Below, piece after piece: positions 33,666-44,989 of a stretch of 64,000 nt of DNA. Position 1 is the first letter of the stretch, and each line of letters starts with the position of its first letter. The translations under genes and the position numbers were made by a program. Origin of the DNA: Excoecaria cochinchinensis (lineage: Eukaryota; Streptophyta; Magnoliopsida; Malpighiales; Euphorbiaceae); assembly GCA_947683425.1 (NCBI GenBank), contig CANTUQ010000050.1:9230501-9294500 (forward strand). The letters run 5' to 3'. Under the pieces are notes generated by a model. It did no database searches. It worked only from the letters and a program-made list of their open reading frames with translations, and was not told the DNA's origin.

Positions 33666-34175
33666 TGTTGGATGTGGGTTTCCTCCACATAGTGGGGCCC
33701 GTTCCATTTGAAAAGAAAAAAAAAAAGGGGTGTGTTGCAATCTTTGATTTTTCCTTCAAAGATTGCAACTGCGGCCGTGGTGGACAGCTTACAATAAGCT
33801 GTCCACACGCATTTAACGCGTAAAATACGCGTTTATATTTCTTATAAATAGGCTCTATTTCATTTCAGTTTTTCATATCAAACTTTCATAAGTTTGTGAG
33901 AGAGAGAAGAAAAGAAAAATATTTGGAATATTTTTCTAAAAAGGGATTGACAAAATAGTGAGTTTGAAAAATACTTGTGTGTCACTATTTTGGGTTTATC
34001 TCAAAATTATTGTATTACATTTCTTTCTTGTACCCATTAATTTATTAGTGGAAGAAATATCTTCGAAATTTGTCCCGTGGACGTAACCCAAACATTTTTG
34101 GGTGAACCACGTTAAATTGCTGGTGTCAATATTCTAGTCTGCTAATTTATTTTTATTTATCCGCTGTGCCCAACA
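33666..34175 (+). repeat. 5' LTR of Copia-C
   Basis: 510 bp, TG...CA ends. Contains an 11 bp inverted repeat GCAATCTTTGA / TCAAAGATTGC and a probable TATA region near TTATAAATAGG. Confidence 0.93.
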
Positions 34176-34378
34176 ACTGGTATCAGAGCCAAGGTTATTT
34201 CTTAGTATGCTTTGTGGTTGCAGCGTAGACCGATCTTCCACATCAGAAAAGATTTTTCCTTGAGTGCTGTTTACGTATACAGCACTGTTCATACATACGG
34301 TACTATTCACGTATACGGTTACTATTCACCGTCAGATTTTTTTTTGGGATCGAAGAAGTCCATCGAATTCCGATCTAA

Positions 34379-37300
34379 ATGGAGGCAAAAAATAGCAGAA
34401 TGATCTACTTAAATGGCTCAAACTACCTCATATGGAGTAAAAAGATGAAAGATCTTCTAGTTGTAACGAAGTTGCATTTGCCGGTGTTTGCCACAGCTAA
34501 CCCCGAAGGTAAAACCGATGAGGACTGGAAGTTTGACCATGAGCAGGTGTGCAGTTTTATCCGACAATTTGTCGAAGACAATGTGTTCAATCATATCTGT
34601 AATGAGACAGATGCCAGAACACTGTGGAGTAAGCTGGAGACATTGTACTCTTCAAAGACGAGAAATAATAAATTATTTTACTTGACCAAGTTGGTGCAAG
34701 TAAGATATAGAGAAGGAGCTTCCTTGCCAGATCACTTGAACGAGATGGAAGGGATCCAGGATCAGTTAAACAGAATGGGAGTAAAGCTGGATGATGAAGT
34801 ATTTGCTTTATTGGTATTAGCCTCTCTGCCACAGTCTTAGGAGACTTTGAAGATCTCTATCACCAACACTGCACCCAATGGTGTGGTAAACATGGAGATT
34901 GTAAAGAGTAGTATCCTGAATGAAGAAATGAGAAGGAGATCACAAGCCTCATCTTCTTCATCACAATCAGATGTTCTAGTTGCAGAATCTAGAGGAAAGA
35001 GATAATCTAGGGAATAAAATCCTAGAGGCAGGAGCAGAGGGAAGTCAAACAAATATACCAATGTTGAATGCCATCACTGTAAAAAGAAGGGTCATATTAA
35101 AAAGTTCTCTAGAAAGTTCAAAAAGGAACAAGAGAACCGAAGCAGAGCTGTGAAGAGAGATGACAGCAGTGATGACGAGCAGACTAATATCATAGATGAA
35201 TTCAATATCATTTATGATGAAGATGTTATTAATCTTGTATCTCAGGAGTCCAGTTGGGTACTTGATAGTGGTGCTACCATTCATGCTACATTCCGTAGAG
35301 AATTCTTCTCATCATACACACCTGGAGATTTTGGTGTTGTTAAGATGGGAAATGAAGGCCTGTCAAAGATTGTTGGTAAAGGAGACGTTTGCTTGAAAAT
35401 AGAGAATGGTACTAGACTAATTCTGAAGGATGTTAGGCATATTCCAGACATGCGCCTGAATTTGATCTCTGTACGCAAACTTGGAAATGAGGGATATTGT
35501 AGCTCCTTCATTTATGACAAATGGAAGCTTACAAAAGGCTCATTAGTAGTGGCTAGAGGTGAAAATCATACAACTTTATATGTGATGGAAGCAAAGCTCT
35601 CCACCGACACAGTAGCTGCAGTGGAGAAAGATAGTACAATTAAACGGTGGCATCGGAGACTTAGCCACATGGGAGAAAAAGTAATGAAAAGCCTCGCCAA
35701 GAAGAAAGTATTGCCCGATATGGATGAAGTACACTTAGACAAATGTGCTGATTGTCTATTTGGAAAGCAAAATAGAGTTGCTTTTAAAAGTTCCCTTCCT
35801 TCCAGAATGAAGAATGTGTTAGATCTCGTTCACTCAGATTTGTGTGGACCAATGCCAATATCACTTGGTGGTGCTCAGTATTTTGTGACTTTCATTGATG
35901 ATCATTCGAGGAAGACGTGGGTATATCTTCTGAAGACAAAAGATTAGGTGCTAGATGTCTTCAAAGAATTTCATGCCTCAGTTGAGAGACAGACTGGGAA
36001 GAAGTTAAAATGCATCCGGACAGACAATGGTGGAGAATACACTGGGCCATTTGATGTTTATTGCAAAGAGCATGGTATTCAGCATCAGATGACACCTCCA
36101 AAGACACCGCAGTTGAATGGCTTAGCTGAGAGGATGAACAGAACTTTGATGGAGAGAGTTCGATGTCTACTCTCACATGCAAAGTTACCTAAGAGATTTT
36201 GGGGTGAAGCTATTCTCACAGTTGCACACGTTTTGAATCGTTCACCTTGTACTCCTCTCAAGATGGATGTTCCAGAAAGAGTATGGTCAGGAAAAGATGT
36301 TTCCTATGATCATCTGCGGGTGTTTGGCTGTAAAGCATTTGTTCGTATCCCCAAGGATGAGAGGTCCAAACTTGATGCCAAGACAAGACAGTGTATTTTT
36401 ATTGGCTATGGTCAAGATCAATTTGGCTATAGATTTTATAATCCTATTGAGAAGAAACTTGTCAGGAGTCGTGATGCTGTATTTATTGAAGATGAGACCA
36501 TTGAAGATATTGACAAAATAAAGAAGGATGTTCTTGATTCCAATGGCGACTTATCAGATTTAAAATTAATTCCTCCAACACCGATGCCAAGAGAAGTTGG
36601 AGATGAAGACTAGGTTTATCCACCTGATGATGATGATGCTCTTATAGAAGTTGATTCTGATGATGATGATGATGATGATTAAGATGATTTTCCAGCACCA
36701 ACACCTATGGCTTCTCCGGTTCCAAGAGGAACACCACCTCCACAAAGGAGAAGTGAAAGAACAAGATGGCCATCTTCTAGATATCCTCATGACCAGTATG
36801 TGACTATTACTGAAGGGGGAGAACCTGAGAGTTATCAAGAAGCCATAGATGATGAATCCAAACAAAAATGGATTGAGGCCATGCAAGATGAGATGAAGTC
36901 CTTGCATGAGAATAAAACTTTTTGAACTGGTGAAGTTGCCCAAAGGCAGAAGGGCCTTGAAAAATAGATGGGTGTTCAGGATTAAGCATGAAGAACACAG
37001 TTCCAGTCCACGTTACAAAGCCAGACTGGTTGTTAAGGGATTCAGTCAAAGAAAAGGAGTTGACTTTGATGAAATTTTCTCACCAGTTGTGAAAATGACA
37101 TCCATTCGAACTGTGCTGGGGTTAGCAACAAGTCTTGACCTGGAGGTTGAACAAATGGATGTCAAAACTGCCTTCCTGCATGGTGATTTGGAAGAAGAAA
37201 TATACATGGAGAAACCAGAGGGTTTCAAAGAAAGAGGAAAAGAGAATTATGTCTGCAAGTTGAAGAAAAGCCTCTACGGCTTAAAACAGGCACCGAGACA

Positions 37301-38390
37301 ATGGTACAAGAAGTTTGAGTCTGTTATGGGGGAGCAAGGCTACAAAAAGACTACTTCAGACCATTGTGTTTTTGTGCAAAAATTCTCTGATGATGATTTC
37401 ATTATCCTTTTGCTCTATGTGGATGATATGTTGATTGCTGGCAAGAATGTTTTCAGAATTAACAATTTGAAGAAGCAGTTGAGTAAGCCTTTTGCTATGA
37501 AAGACTTGGGGCCAGCAAAGCAGATTCTTGGCATGAATATTATCAGAGATAGAGGCGTCAAGAAATTGTGGTTGTCACAAGAGAGGTACATTGAGAAAGT
37601 AATTCAGAGATTTAATCTGGATAAGGCTAAAGCAGCTAGTTGTCCTCTTGCTACTCACTTTAAGCTGAGTTCTGAACAAAGCCCTCCTACATACAAAGAG
37701 AAGGAAGAGATGGATAAAATTCCATATGCTTCAGCAGTTGGAAGTTTAATGTATGCTATGGTGTGCACACGGCTAGATATCGCTCATGCAGTTGGAGTTG
37801 TGAGTTGATTTCTTTCAAATCCAGGAAAGGAACATTGGGCTGCAGTAAAATGGATTTTCAGGTATCTTCGAGGAACTTCCAAAATATGTCTATGTTTTGG
37901 AAATGACAAACCTGTGTTAGCTGGATACACAGATGCAGATATGGCTGGCGATGTGGATTCCAGAAAATTCACTTCTGGTTACCTGATTACCTTTGCAGGG
38001 GGAGCTGTGTCATGGCAGTCAAAGTTACAGAAATGTGTTGCACTTTCTACGACTGAAGCGGAGTTTATAGCAGCAACGGAAGCTTGTAAAGAGTTGCTAT
38101 GGATGAAGAAGTTCTTGAAAGAACTTGGTTTGCAGCAATAAAAATATCAGCTATTCTGTGATAGTCAGAGTGCTATTCATCCTGGTAAGAATGCCTCCTT
38201 TCATTCGAGATCAAAACATATTGATGTGAGATATCATTGGATAAGGGATGTGATGGAGAAGAAGCTACTACAGCTTGAGAAGATCCATACGGAAGAAAAT
38301 GGGTCAGACATGTTAACGAAAATTTTACCAAGACAGAATTTTGAGTATTGTCGGCTAGCTGCAGGACTAGCGGGCCCCCCCACCATGTAG
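34379..38390 (+). pseudogene. Copia-C gag-pol, multiply interrupted
   Basis: Gag starts at 34379 (MEAKNSRMIYLNGSNYLIWS) and is cut by TAG at about 34838. Later pieces: knuckle CHHCKKKGHIKK-like near 35070 with the last Cys changed (KFSRKF), protease WVLDSGATIHAT near 35255, integrase HRRLSHMGEK and TDNGGEYTG, a TAG at 35945, RT LLYVDDMLIAG near 37415, a frameshift near 36920, a TGA near 37807, and RNase H YTDADMAGDVDSRKFTSGY. The (GAT)n tract at 36626-36680 encodes an Asp run and includes a TAA. At least five breaks; not functional. Confidence 0.9.
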
Positions 38391-38406
38391 TCGAAAGGGG
38401 GAGAAT

Positions 38407-38973
38407 TGTTGGATGTGGGTTTCCTTCACATGGTGGGGCCCACTCCATTTGAAAAGAAAAAAAAAAGAGGGTGTGTTGAAAAATCAAAGATTGCGGCTGC
38501 AATCTTTGATTTTTCCTTCAAAGATTGCAACTGCGGCCGTGGTGGACAGCTTACAATAAGCTGTCCACACGCATTTAACGCGTAAAATACGCGTTTATAT
38601 TTCCTATAAATAGGCCCTATTTCATTTCAGTTTTTCATATCAAACTTTCATAAGTTTGTGAGAGAGAGAAGAAAAGAAAAATATTTGGGATATTTTTCTA
38701 AAAGGGGAGTGACAAAATAGTGAGTTTGGAAAATACTTGTGTGCCACTATTTTGGGTTTATCTCAAAATTATTGTATTACCTTTCTCTCTTGTACCCATT
38801 AATTTATTAGTAGAACCTTTCTCTCTTGTACCCATTAATTTATTAGTGGAAGAAATATTTTCGGAGTTTGTCCCGTGGACGTAACCCAAACATTTTTGGG
38901 TGAACCACGTTAAATTGCTGGTGTCAATATTCTGCTCTGCTAATTTATTTTTATTTATCCGCTGTGCCCAACA
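38407..38973 (+). repeat. 3' LTR of Copia-C
   Basis: 567 bp. Longer than the 5' LTR through two local duplications, one around 38480-38520 and one around 38770-38850. Confidence 0.93.
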
Positions 38974-39168
38974 CAAAGCAGTCCTTGCAATCAAAATAGC
39001 CTGGCTGGTTTTTACGCTCAATCAAGCACTTGTAGCTCTTACAAATATAAGGATCCCACACAATGCTGGTATCCAGTGGGGTTCCCCAAAGACTATGGGG
39101 CAATGGGGTTGGCTCTACATAGTTAGCTGGAGACTTTGAGCGACATCTCCTTCGAGGGAGAGGCTCAC

Positions 39169-39402
39169 TGTTCAAACCCTAAGCTTCCATCAAAGCTTAT
39201 TAGAAAGCAGAGAGAACAGAGAAAGATGAAAACCACCTCACGCATTATCACACTACATGGAGTAACAGAAATGGTTTATCTACAAAAACTTTCCAACTAA
39301 TAAAGACAAAAAAAAAAAAAACTAATCTAACTAACCAGATAAAGAATAAATACAAAACGGTGACTATGAGCAAAATAGTGAAACGGTGAGTATTGTTGTG
39401 AT
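39169..39402 (-). repeat. 3' LTR of Copia-D
   Basis: About 234 bp. It lacks the outer ATTTCTACA of the 5' LTR and abuts the polypurine tract (CCCCCCCCTC on the plus strand). Confidence 0.85.
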
Positions 39403-39410
39403 CCCCCCCC

Positions 39411-42400
39411 TCAAGTTGAAGAATGGTGATAATCGACTAGTTCCAACTTGCTACAAGATTTGATGAACAAAGGAACAGTCAAAGCCTTGGTAAAAACATC
39501 AACAATTTGTAACGAAGACGCTAAGTATGTGGTGTCAATGAATCCGCTTTTCAACTGCTCACGAACGATGTGGCAGTCAATATCGATGTGTTTCGTTTGT
39601 TCATGAAAGACTGGGTTTGCAACTATGTGAAAAGCTGCTTTGTCATCACACTTCAAAGAAATTGGAAGAGGAAAAAAATATTAAGATCATGTAAGAGATA
39701 GCTAAGCCACTGTAACTCACAAACCGTCATCGCTATACTATGGTATTCAGCCTCCGCAGAAGAACGAGAAATAGTAGGCTGCTTTTTGCTCTTCCAAGAA
39801 ATCAAGGATGAACCGAGATAAACACAAAAATCGGTAACTGATTTTCTAGTGTCAAAGCACGCACTCTAATAAGCATCACAGTAAGCGGTGAGAGTGAAGG
39901 AATTATTTGCAGGAAAAAATAATCCCAATGAAGGACTATTTTTTAAAAACTTGAGCAAGTGTATAGCACATTGCCAATGCAGAGTTCTAGGAGTATGAAC
40001 AAATTGACTCAGCTGATGTACAACAAATGTAATATCTGGCCTAGTAAAACCAAGATACAGTAATTTTCCAATTAATCTTCTATACGGATGAGCATCTGGT
40101 AAAAGATTTCCAGAAGCCGAAGTAGAAGACAATTTAATACCTTTCTAGAAAGGAGTTGTCACAGGTTTCCCTCCTAGAAGGCCTGCTTCTTGAATTAAAT
40201 CCAAGCTGTACTTTCATTGATTGACATATAAACCTGCTACAGAACGAGCAATTTCTAATCCCAGAAAGTACTTTGCAAAGCCAAGATCTTTGATAGTAAA
40301 TCGTGCATCCAAGAAGCATTTGACCTTTAAGATATCGACTGCTGAGTTGCTAGTAAGAAGCATATCATTAACATATATTAAAATAGCCATAAAAACTTCA
40401 GCAGACTGTAGAATAAACAAGCAATGATCATTAGAGGATTGCTTAAAACCATAAGACTGAAGTTGAAGTGTTAACTCAGCATTCCATTGCCTTGAGGCTT
40501 GTTTCAAGCCATAAAGAGACCCTTTCAATCTACAAACCTGACCAGGTTTAGCCTTGGAATAGCCATCGGGTGGAAACATATACACTTCCTCATCAATATG
40601 ACCATGCAAAAAGGGATTGTTAATGTCTAGCTGATGGAGTTCCCAACTCTTAGCTGCTACCATAGCTAAAAAGACTCTAACAGTAACTACTTTAGCAACA
40701 GGAGAGAAACTATCAGTGTAGTCAAGCCCTTCAATTTGATTATACACCTTTGCAACCAACCTAGCTTTAAACCTATCAACAAATCCATCAGGTTTAAGCT
40801 TTACTTTATATATCCACTTTGAGCCAATTGCCTTCTTTCCTTGAGGAAGATCTGTAAGAATTCAAGTGTGATTCTTTTCTAAAGCTTCAATTTCATCCTT
40901 CATAGCAAGTTCCCACTGTATCTGTCCTTTAGCATCTGCATAAGAGTGAGGTTCATGCATTTTTGACAAATTAGTCAAAAAACATGTATAATATGCCGAA
41001 AAGGAACTAGAAACAAGAAAAGGAAAAGTGGATGGAGTGTATTTTGTAGGCTTAAGAACTTCAGCTACAACTGGCAGTTGGTCAGGAACAAGATTTGTTT
41101 GAAAAGTAGCAAGCCACGATGGAGCTTTTGGTTGCCGTGAACTTCTTCTAGGTAAATTTTCAACAGGAACTAAAATTGGAACTGGACTCGAAGCATCAAC
41201 AGAAGTAGGTGGATTAAGAATTGGAGATGAAGTATTAGTCCCAAATTCATTAAGAATCAGAACAGAAAAATAATCTAAAACAACCGGCACAATAGACACT
41301 GGTGGTTGAGACGAATAATGGAGCATAGACTCCTGTTTGTAAGGAAAAATATCTTCATGAAATATCAAATCTCTACTAACAAAACATCTTTTACTCGTCA
41401 AATCATACACCTTGTACGCCTTTTGTCCGGAGAAAGACCAATATAAACTCCATTAATAGCTCTAGAAGCAAATTTCTCTTTGTTTGGTTTATTGTCAATG
41501 CAATAGCATAAACACCCAAAAATCTGAAGATGGTCAAAAGAGGGTTCCTTTTGAAATAGCAACTAGTAGGGACTCTGCCATTTAAGAACAAAAGATGGCA
41601 GCAAATTAATTAAAGTGGTAGCATGGAGTATAACATGACCCCAAAAAATTTTTGGTAAGCCAGCCTGATGAAGTCAAGCTCTCGCCACTTGCAATAAATG
41701 TCTATGTTTGCATTCAACCACGCCATTTTGCTGAGGAGTATAAGGGCAACTTTTCTGGTGAATAACTCCATTCTCCTGTAACAAATTTTGACAATGAGAG
41801 CTAATAAATTCACCTCCATTATCCGACCGAAGAACCTTTAGATTAGCATAAAACTGGTTCTTTATCATTTTGATGAACATTGCTAAAATGGTTACTGTTT
41901 GTGATTTCTGAGCCATTAGATAAGTCCAGGTACTTCTGCCAAAATCATCAACAAGAGTTAAGAAATAGTGTGCTCCTAATATAAAAACATGAGTATTGGC
42001 CCCCCAAATGTCAACGTGTACAATTTCAAACTTAGCAACTGCTCTAGAATGGCTTACTGGAAACTATAACCGTGTCTGCTTTGCCATGGGACAAACATTA
42101 CAAAATTCTTCAACCTTACCAAAATCAGCAGTATTTCCATTAATCATGGATAAGTGTTTCATTACAGAAGAAGAGGGATGACCCAATCTTTGGTGCCAAA
42201 TCTATTTATTAGTTACAGACATATTATTTACAGTATGAGCACGGTTAAAAGATTTAGAAAAGGAAGAAGAAATAGATTGGTTAAGTTTACAGAATGAATT
42301 ATTCAAGAAAGAACTATGATCTAGGATATAAAGGTTGTCTATAACATGTCCCTTGGCTACGATCTTCTCACTCTTCAATTCCTATATATAACAAACAAGA

Positions 42401-43872
42401 ATTCAGGTAAAATTGGAATAAAAGTGAAGAAGTTGGTGACAGTTTATTAATAGACAAAAGGTTATGGTTAAAGGTTGGAATGAATAAAACATTCAAGAGT
42501 GTTAAAGTGAACAGATTCACAGTGCCTTTATAGGCCACATGTGTGATAACACCATTGGGAAAATGGACTTTAGTAGGTCTATCAACAGGAGTTAAAGTCT
42601 GAAACAAGGATCTATTTGAATAGATATACGTAGATGCACCAGTGTCAACAATCCAGCATCTCAAGTTTGTGGAAGGAACGTTTTCCAAGGACATACCTGC
42701 ATATTCTAGTTGAGCAAAATTCAGCTGTTAAGATTCCGCCATTTGCTTCCCTTTGAGAGCCTTTGCAATTTCTTGTTGAATAAGCTCAGTGAGATTTTGC
42801 ATACTATTGATTTTCAAATCCTCTTCGTCATATTCTAGAGGTGTTTCAACCATATAAGCTTGTTTAGCTTTGCCTATCCCTTTTCCGTTGCCCTTCTTCT
42901 GTTTTAATTCTTTGTACCATTCTGGATATCCATGTAACTTGAAACAACTATCTTTCTCATGGCCCTCTATTTTATAAAAATCACAGTATTTATCTTCCTT
43001 CTTCCTAGAATCTTTCTTCTTGAAATTTCCTTTTCCTCTATTGTACTTATCTGATCCATGACTTTTTTTTTTATCATCATAGCATTACCATCAACAGTAT
43101 CACGCATCATGTTAATCTCTCATTGTTTTTCTATTCGAAGCGCCATAGCATAAACTTTGTTAACAGACGGCAGAGGATCAGATGCTAAGATCTGACTCCT
43201 AAAATTATCAAAACTCTGATTCCCTTTAGGAATTGGACAACTTTGTTCTGCGTATCAATTTCTTCAAGTTTCTTGCTCAACTGACAACTACAACCACCAC
43301 AAGAACAAATCGGAATAGGCTGCAATCTTGAAATCTCATCCCAACATTTGTGAAGTTTACTGTAGTAAACAGTGATAGAACTACTTCCTTGTTCAATGGA
43401 AGTTATCTCTCTCTGGATCTGGTATATTTGAGGTGTATTATTACTGTCCCTAAACCTCTCTTCTAACAGATCCCATAGAATCTTGGAAGTGGGACTGTAA
43501 ATAAAAGTTTCTGCTATCTCTTTGCTAATCGAATTCAAGATCCATTATTTGATCATACAGTCTACCTTCCTCCAGCGTTTGTATTCTTGTGCATTGTCAA
43601 GTGCCAGTGTAGCCGTGCCATCTATAAAGCCCAGCTTATCTTTTGCTTCTAATGAATTTTTCACAGAAATACTCCAACTCATGTAATTATTTATAGTAAG
43701 AAAAGTAGTTACCAAAACCATTCCAGGATGGTCTGACTATGCAACTGTAGCAGATCATCCAATGCATGAACCCATGGAGCTTGTAGAACAAATCTCTTAT
43801 TTTCTTCTCTTGTCTCTGTAGATTCAACATCATCTCCAGTAACCGCCATTCAAGAAACTTCAGATCAATCAA
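39411..43872 (-). pseudogene. Copia-D gag-pol, heavily degraded
   Basis: Minus-strand pieces in normal order: gag near 43872-43185 (ILWDLLEERFRDSNNTPQIY), protease 42694-42368 (CWIVDTGASTYIY), integrase 41916-41674 (RSDNGGEFISS, YTPQQNGVVECKHRH), RT 40759-40214 (DYTDSFSPVAKVVTVR, LIYVNDMLLTSN with YVDD changed to YVND), RNase H 40132-39411 (QTKHIDIDCHIVREQL). Many stops and shifts. The RT active-site Asp to Asn change would itself abolish polymerisation. Confidence 0.88.
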
Positions 43873-43998
43873 GAATACAGATCTACAACGAAAACCTTTA
43901 CGATATAGTAATACAAACTAGAATATCAAAATACTTCAACAGTAGGAACAATGATACAAGATTCTATGAAGCCAAGAACCGAAATGGCTCTGATACCA

Positions 43999-44246
43999 TG
44001 TTCAAACCCTAAGCTTCCATCAAAACTTATCAGAAATCACATAAAACAGAGCAAGATGAAAACCACCTCACGCATTATCACACTTACATAGAGTAACAAA
44101 AATGGTTTATATATAAAAACTTTCTAGCTAATAAAGACAACAAAAAAAAACTAATCTAACTAACTAGTGAAAGATAAAGAATAAACACAAAACGGTGAGT
44201 ATGAGCAAAATAGTGAAACGGTGAGTATTGTTGTGATATTTCTACA
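43999..44246 (-). repeat. 5' LTR of Copia-D
   Basis: 248 bp, minus-strand ends TGTAGAAATATC and GGTTTGAACA, followed by the tRNA-Met primer site. Confidence 0.9.
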
Positions 44247-44815
44247 CTCACAGCCTTTTAACATCAGCCTTTGAGCAAATACATCATCAATCGGACATTC
44301 TCCACCAATCTGATATGTCATGTACTAATTCAAATCCTCTTGATACCTCAAGCAACTAGCACCAACCGGAGGATACACCTCATCAGACCCGATTTGAGGA
44401 GAGTAATCGCGAGGGAGTTTGTGAGCTCGTATTGCTAGCATAAGCTCATCAGACATAGCAATGCCATATTTATCCCAACTTATTAGAAAGCTTATCGGTC
44501 AATGGCTCGTGCTACTGGCTACTTAGCTCTATAAGAAGGGCTTCAACAAGCAAATTTGTTGAGTTGAGCTTTTGTTGCAAGTCAGCAAGTTGATCTTTAC
44601 TAGACTTGAGCTCAAGAAGTAGAGCATTGGAATCCAAGTGACCGAAGGGGATATGGTTTGTGTAGGAAGATATGTTAAAAGAAGGGGTGGTGAAAATGAA
44701 GATAGTAAGAAGATTGGTTAATGTTACAAGAACAATCAATTTGATCTTGTACTTGGTATTTTTGTTATTGATGTGAATGTTTTTTTTGCATAGTCTTCTG
44801 CTAGATTTCCCATCT

Positions 44816-44989
44816 TCACTTTCTCATAAAATATTGAAAGATTGGAAATGAATAAGAAGAGAAAAGAGTTTGAGATTTGCATCATTTTATGAAAGCTTTG
44901 GTGAGCGTTAATCGCTGGTTAAGACGTTCAGTGAGCAATTTTGCAGAATTTTTATTAGAAACAACATGGAATTCAGTATCAAAATGTTA
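44816..44989 (-). other. Upstream region of the methyltransferase pseudogene
   Basis: About 170 bp between the likely start codon and the mariner element. No core promoter element can be assigned with confidence. Confidence 0.4.

Larger units (their letters stand above)
33666..38973 (+). mobile_element. Copia-C: degenerate Ty1/copia element inside the methyltransferase gene
   Basis: LTRs TGTTGGATGTGGG...CCCAACA at 33666-34175 (510 bp) and 38407-38973 (567 bp); target duplication CAAAG at 33661-33665 and 38974-38978. Primer site TGGTATCAGAGCC at 34178-34190, polypurine tract AAAGGGGGAGAA just before 38407. About 20 substitutions separate the LTRs by hand count (roughly 4%). The right LTR also has an extra copy of a CTTTCTCTCTTGTACCC-led block and an extra AATCAAAGATTGC-type block, making it longer. 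Inserted opposite to the host gene. Confidence 0.95.
39169..44246 (-). mobile_element. Copia-D: old degenerate Ty1/copia element inside the methyltransferase gene
   Basis: Minus-strand element with target duplication CTCAC at 39164-39168 and 44247-44251. LTRs at 39169 to about 39402 and 43999-44246, both beginning TGTTCAAACCCTAAGC on the plus strand. The primer site is the complement of TGGTATCAGAGCC at 43986-43998, and the polypurine tract is GAGGGGGGGG next to the 3' LTR. The 3' LTR lacks about 8 terminal bases (ATTTCTACA in the other copy). LTR divergence by eye is about 10% with several indels, the highest of the LTR pairs here. Removing it rejoins the gene at a CEPLPRRR codon run. Confidence 0.93.
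33100..44815 (-). pseudogene. SAM-dependent methyltransferase (At1g29790-like) broken by two copia insertions
   Basis: Three minus-strand pieces of one gene. 44252 to about 44815 holds the N-terminus: a membrane segment reading IVLVTLTNLLTIFIFTT, then a charged region. 38974-39168 encodes EPLPRRRCRSKSPANYVEPT through YFDCKDCF. 33100-33665 holds the catalytic part: motif I LDIGGGTGTFAARM, NLDGPFNSFIASRG, LPFFENTLDIVHSMH and RVLRPGGLFWLDHF, ending (one frame over) WYFSALLEKPMT with stop at 33100-33102. Copia-C and Copia-D separate the pieces and each duplicated 5 bp of gene sequence. Independent defects: a short A-run after the start (8 where 9 keeps frame), a TAG after ALLIELSSQ, a shift near DKYGIAMSDE, and a shift before WYF. 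The family is probably Golgi-membrane anchored; substrate unknown. Confidence 0.88.

Noticed and set aside
34179..34190. TGGTATCAGAGCC-like sequences as parts of tRNA genes
   Set aside because: They are retrotransposon primer sites complementary to the 3' end of tRNA-Met, each placed next to an LTR.
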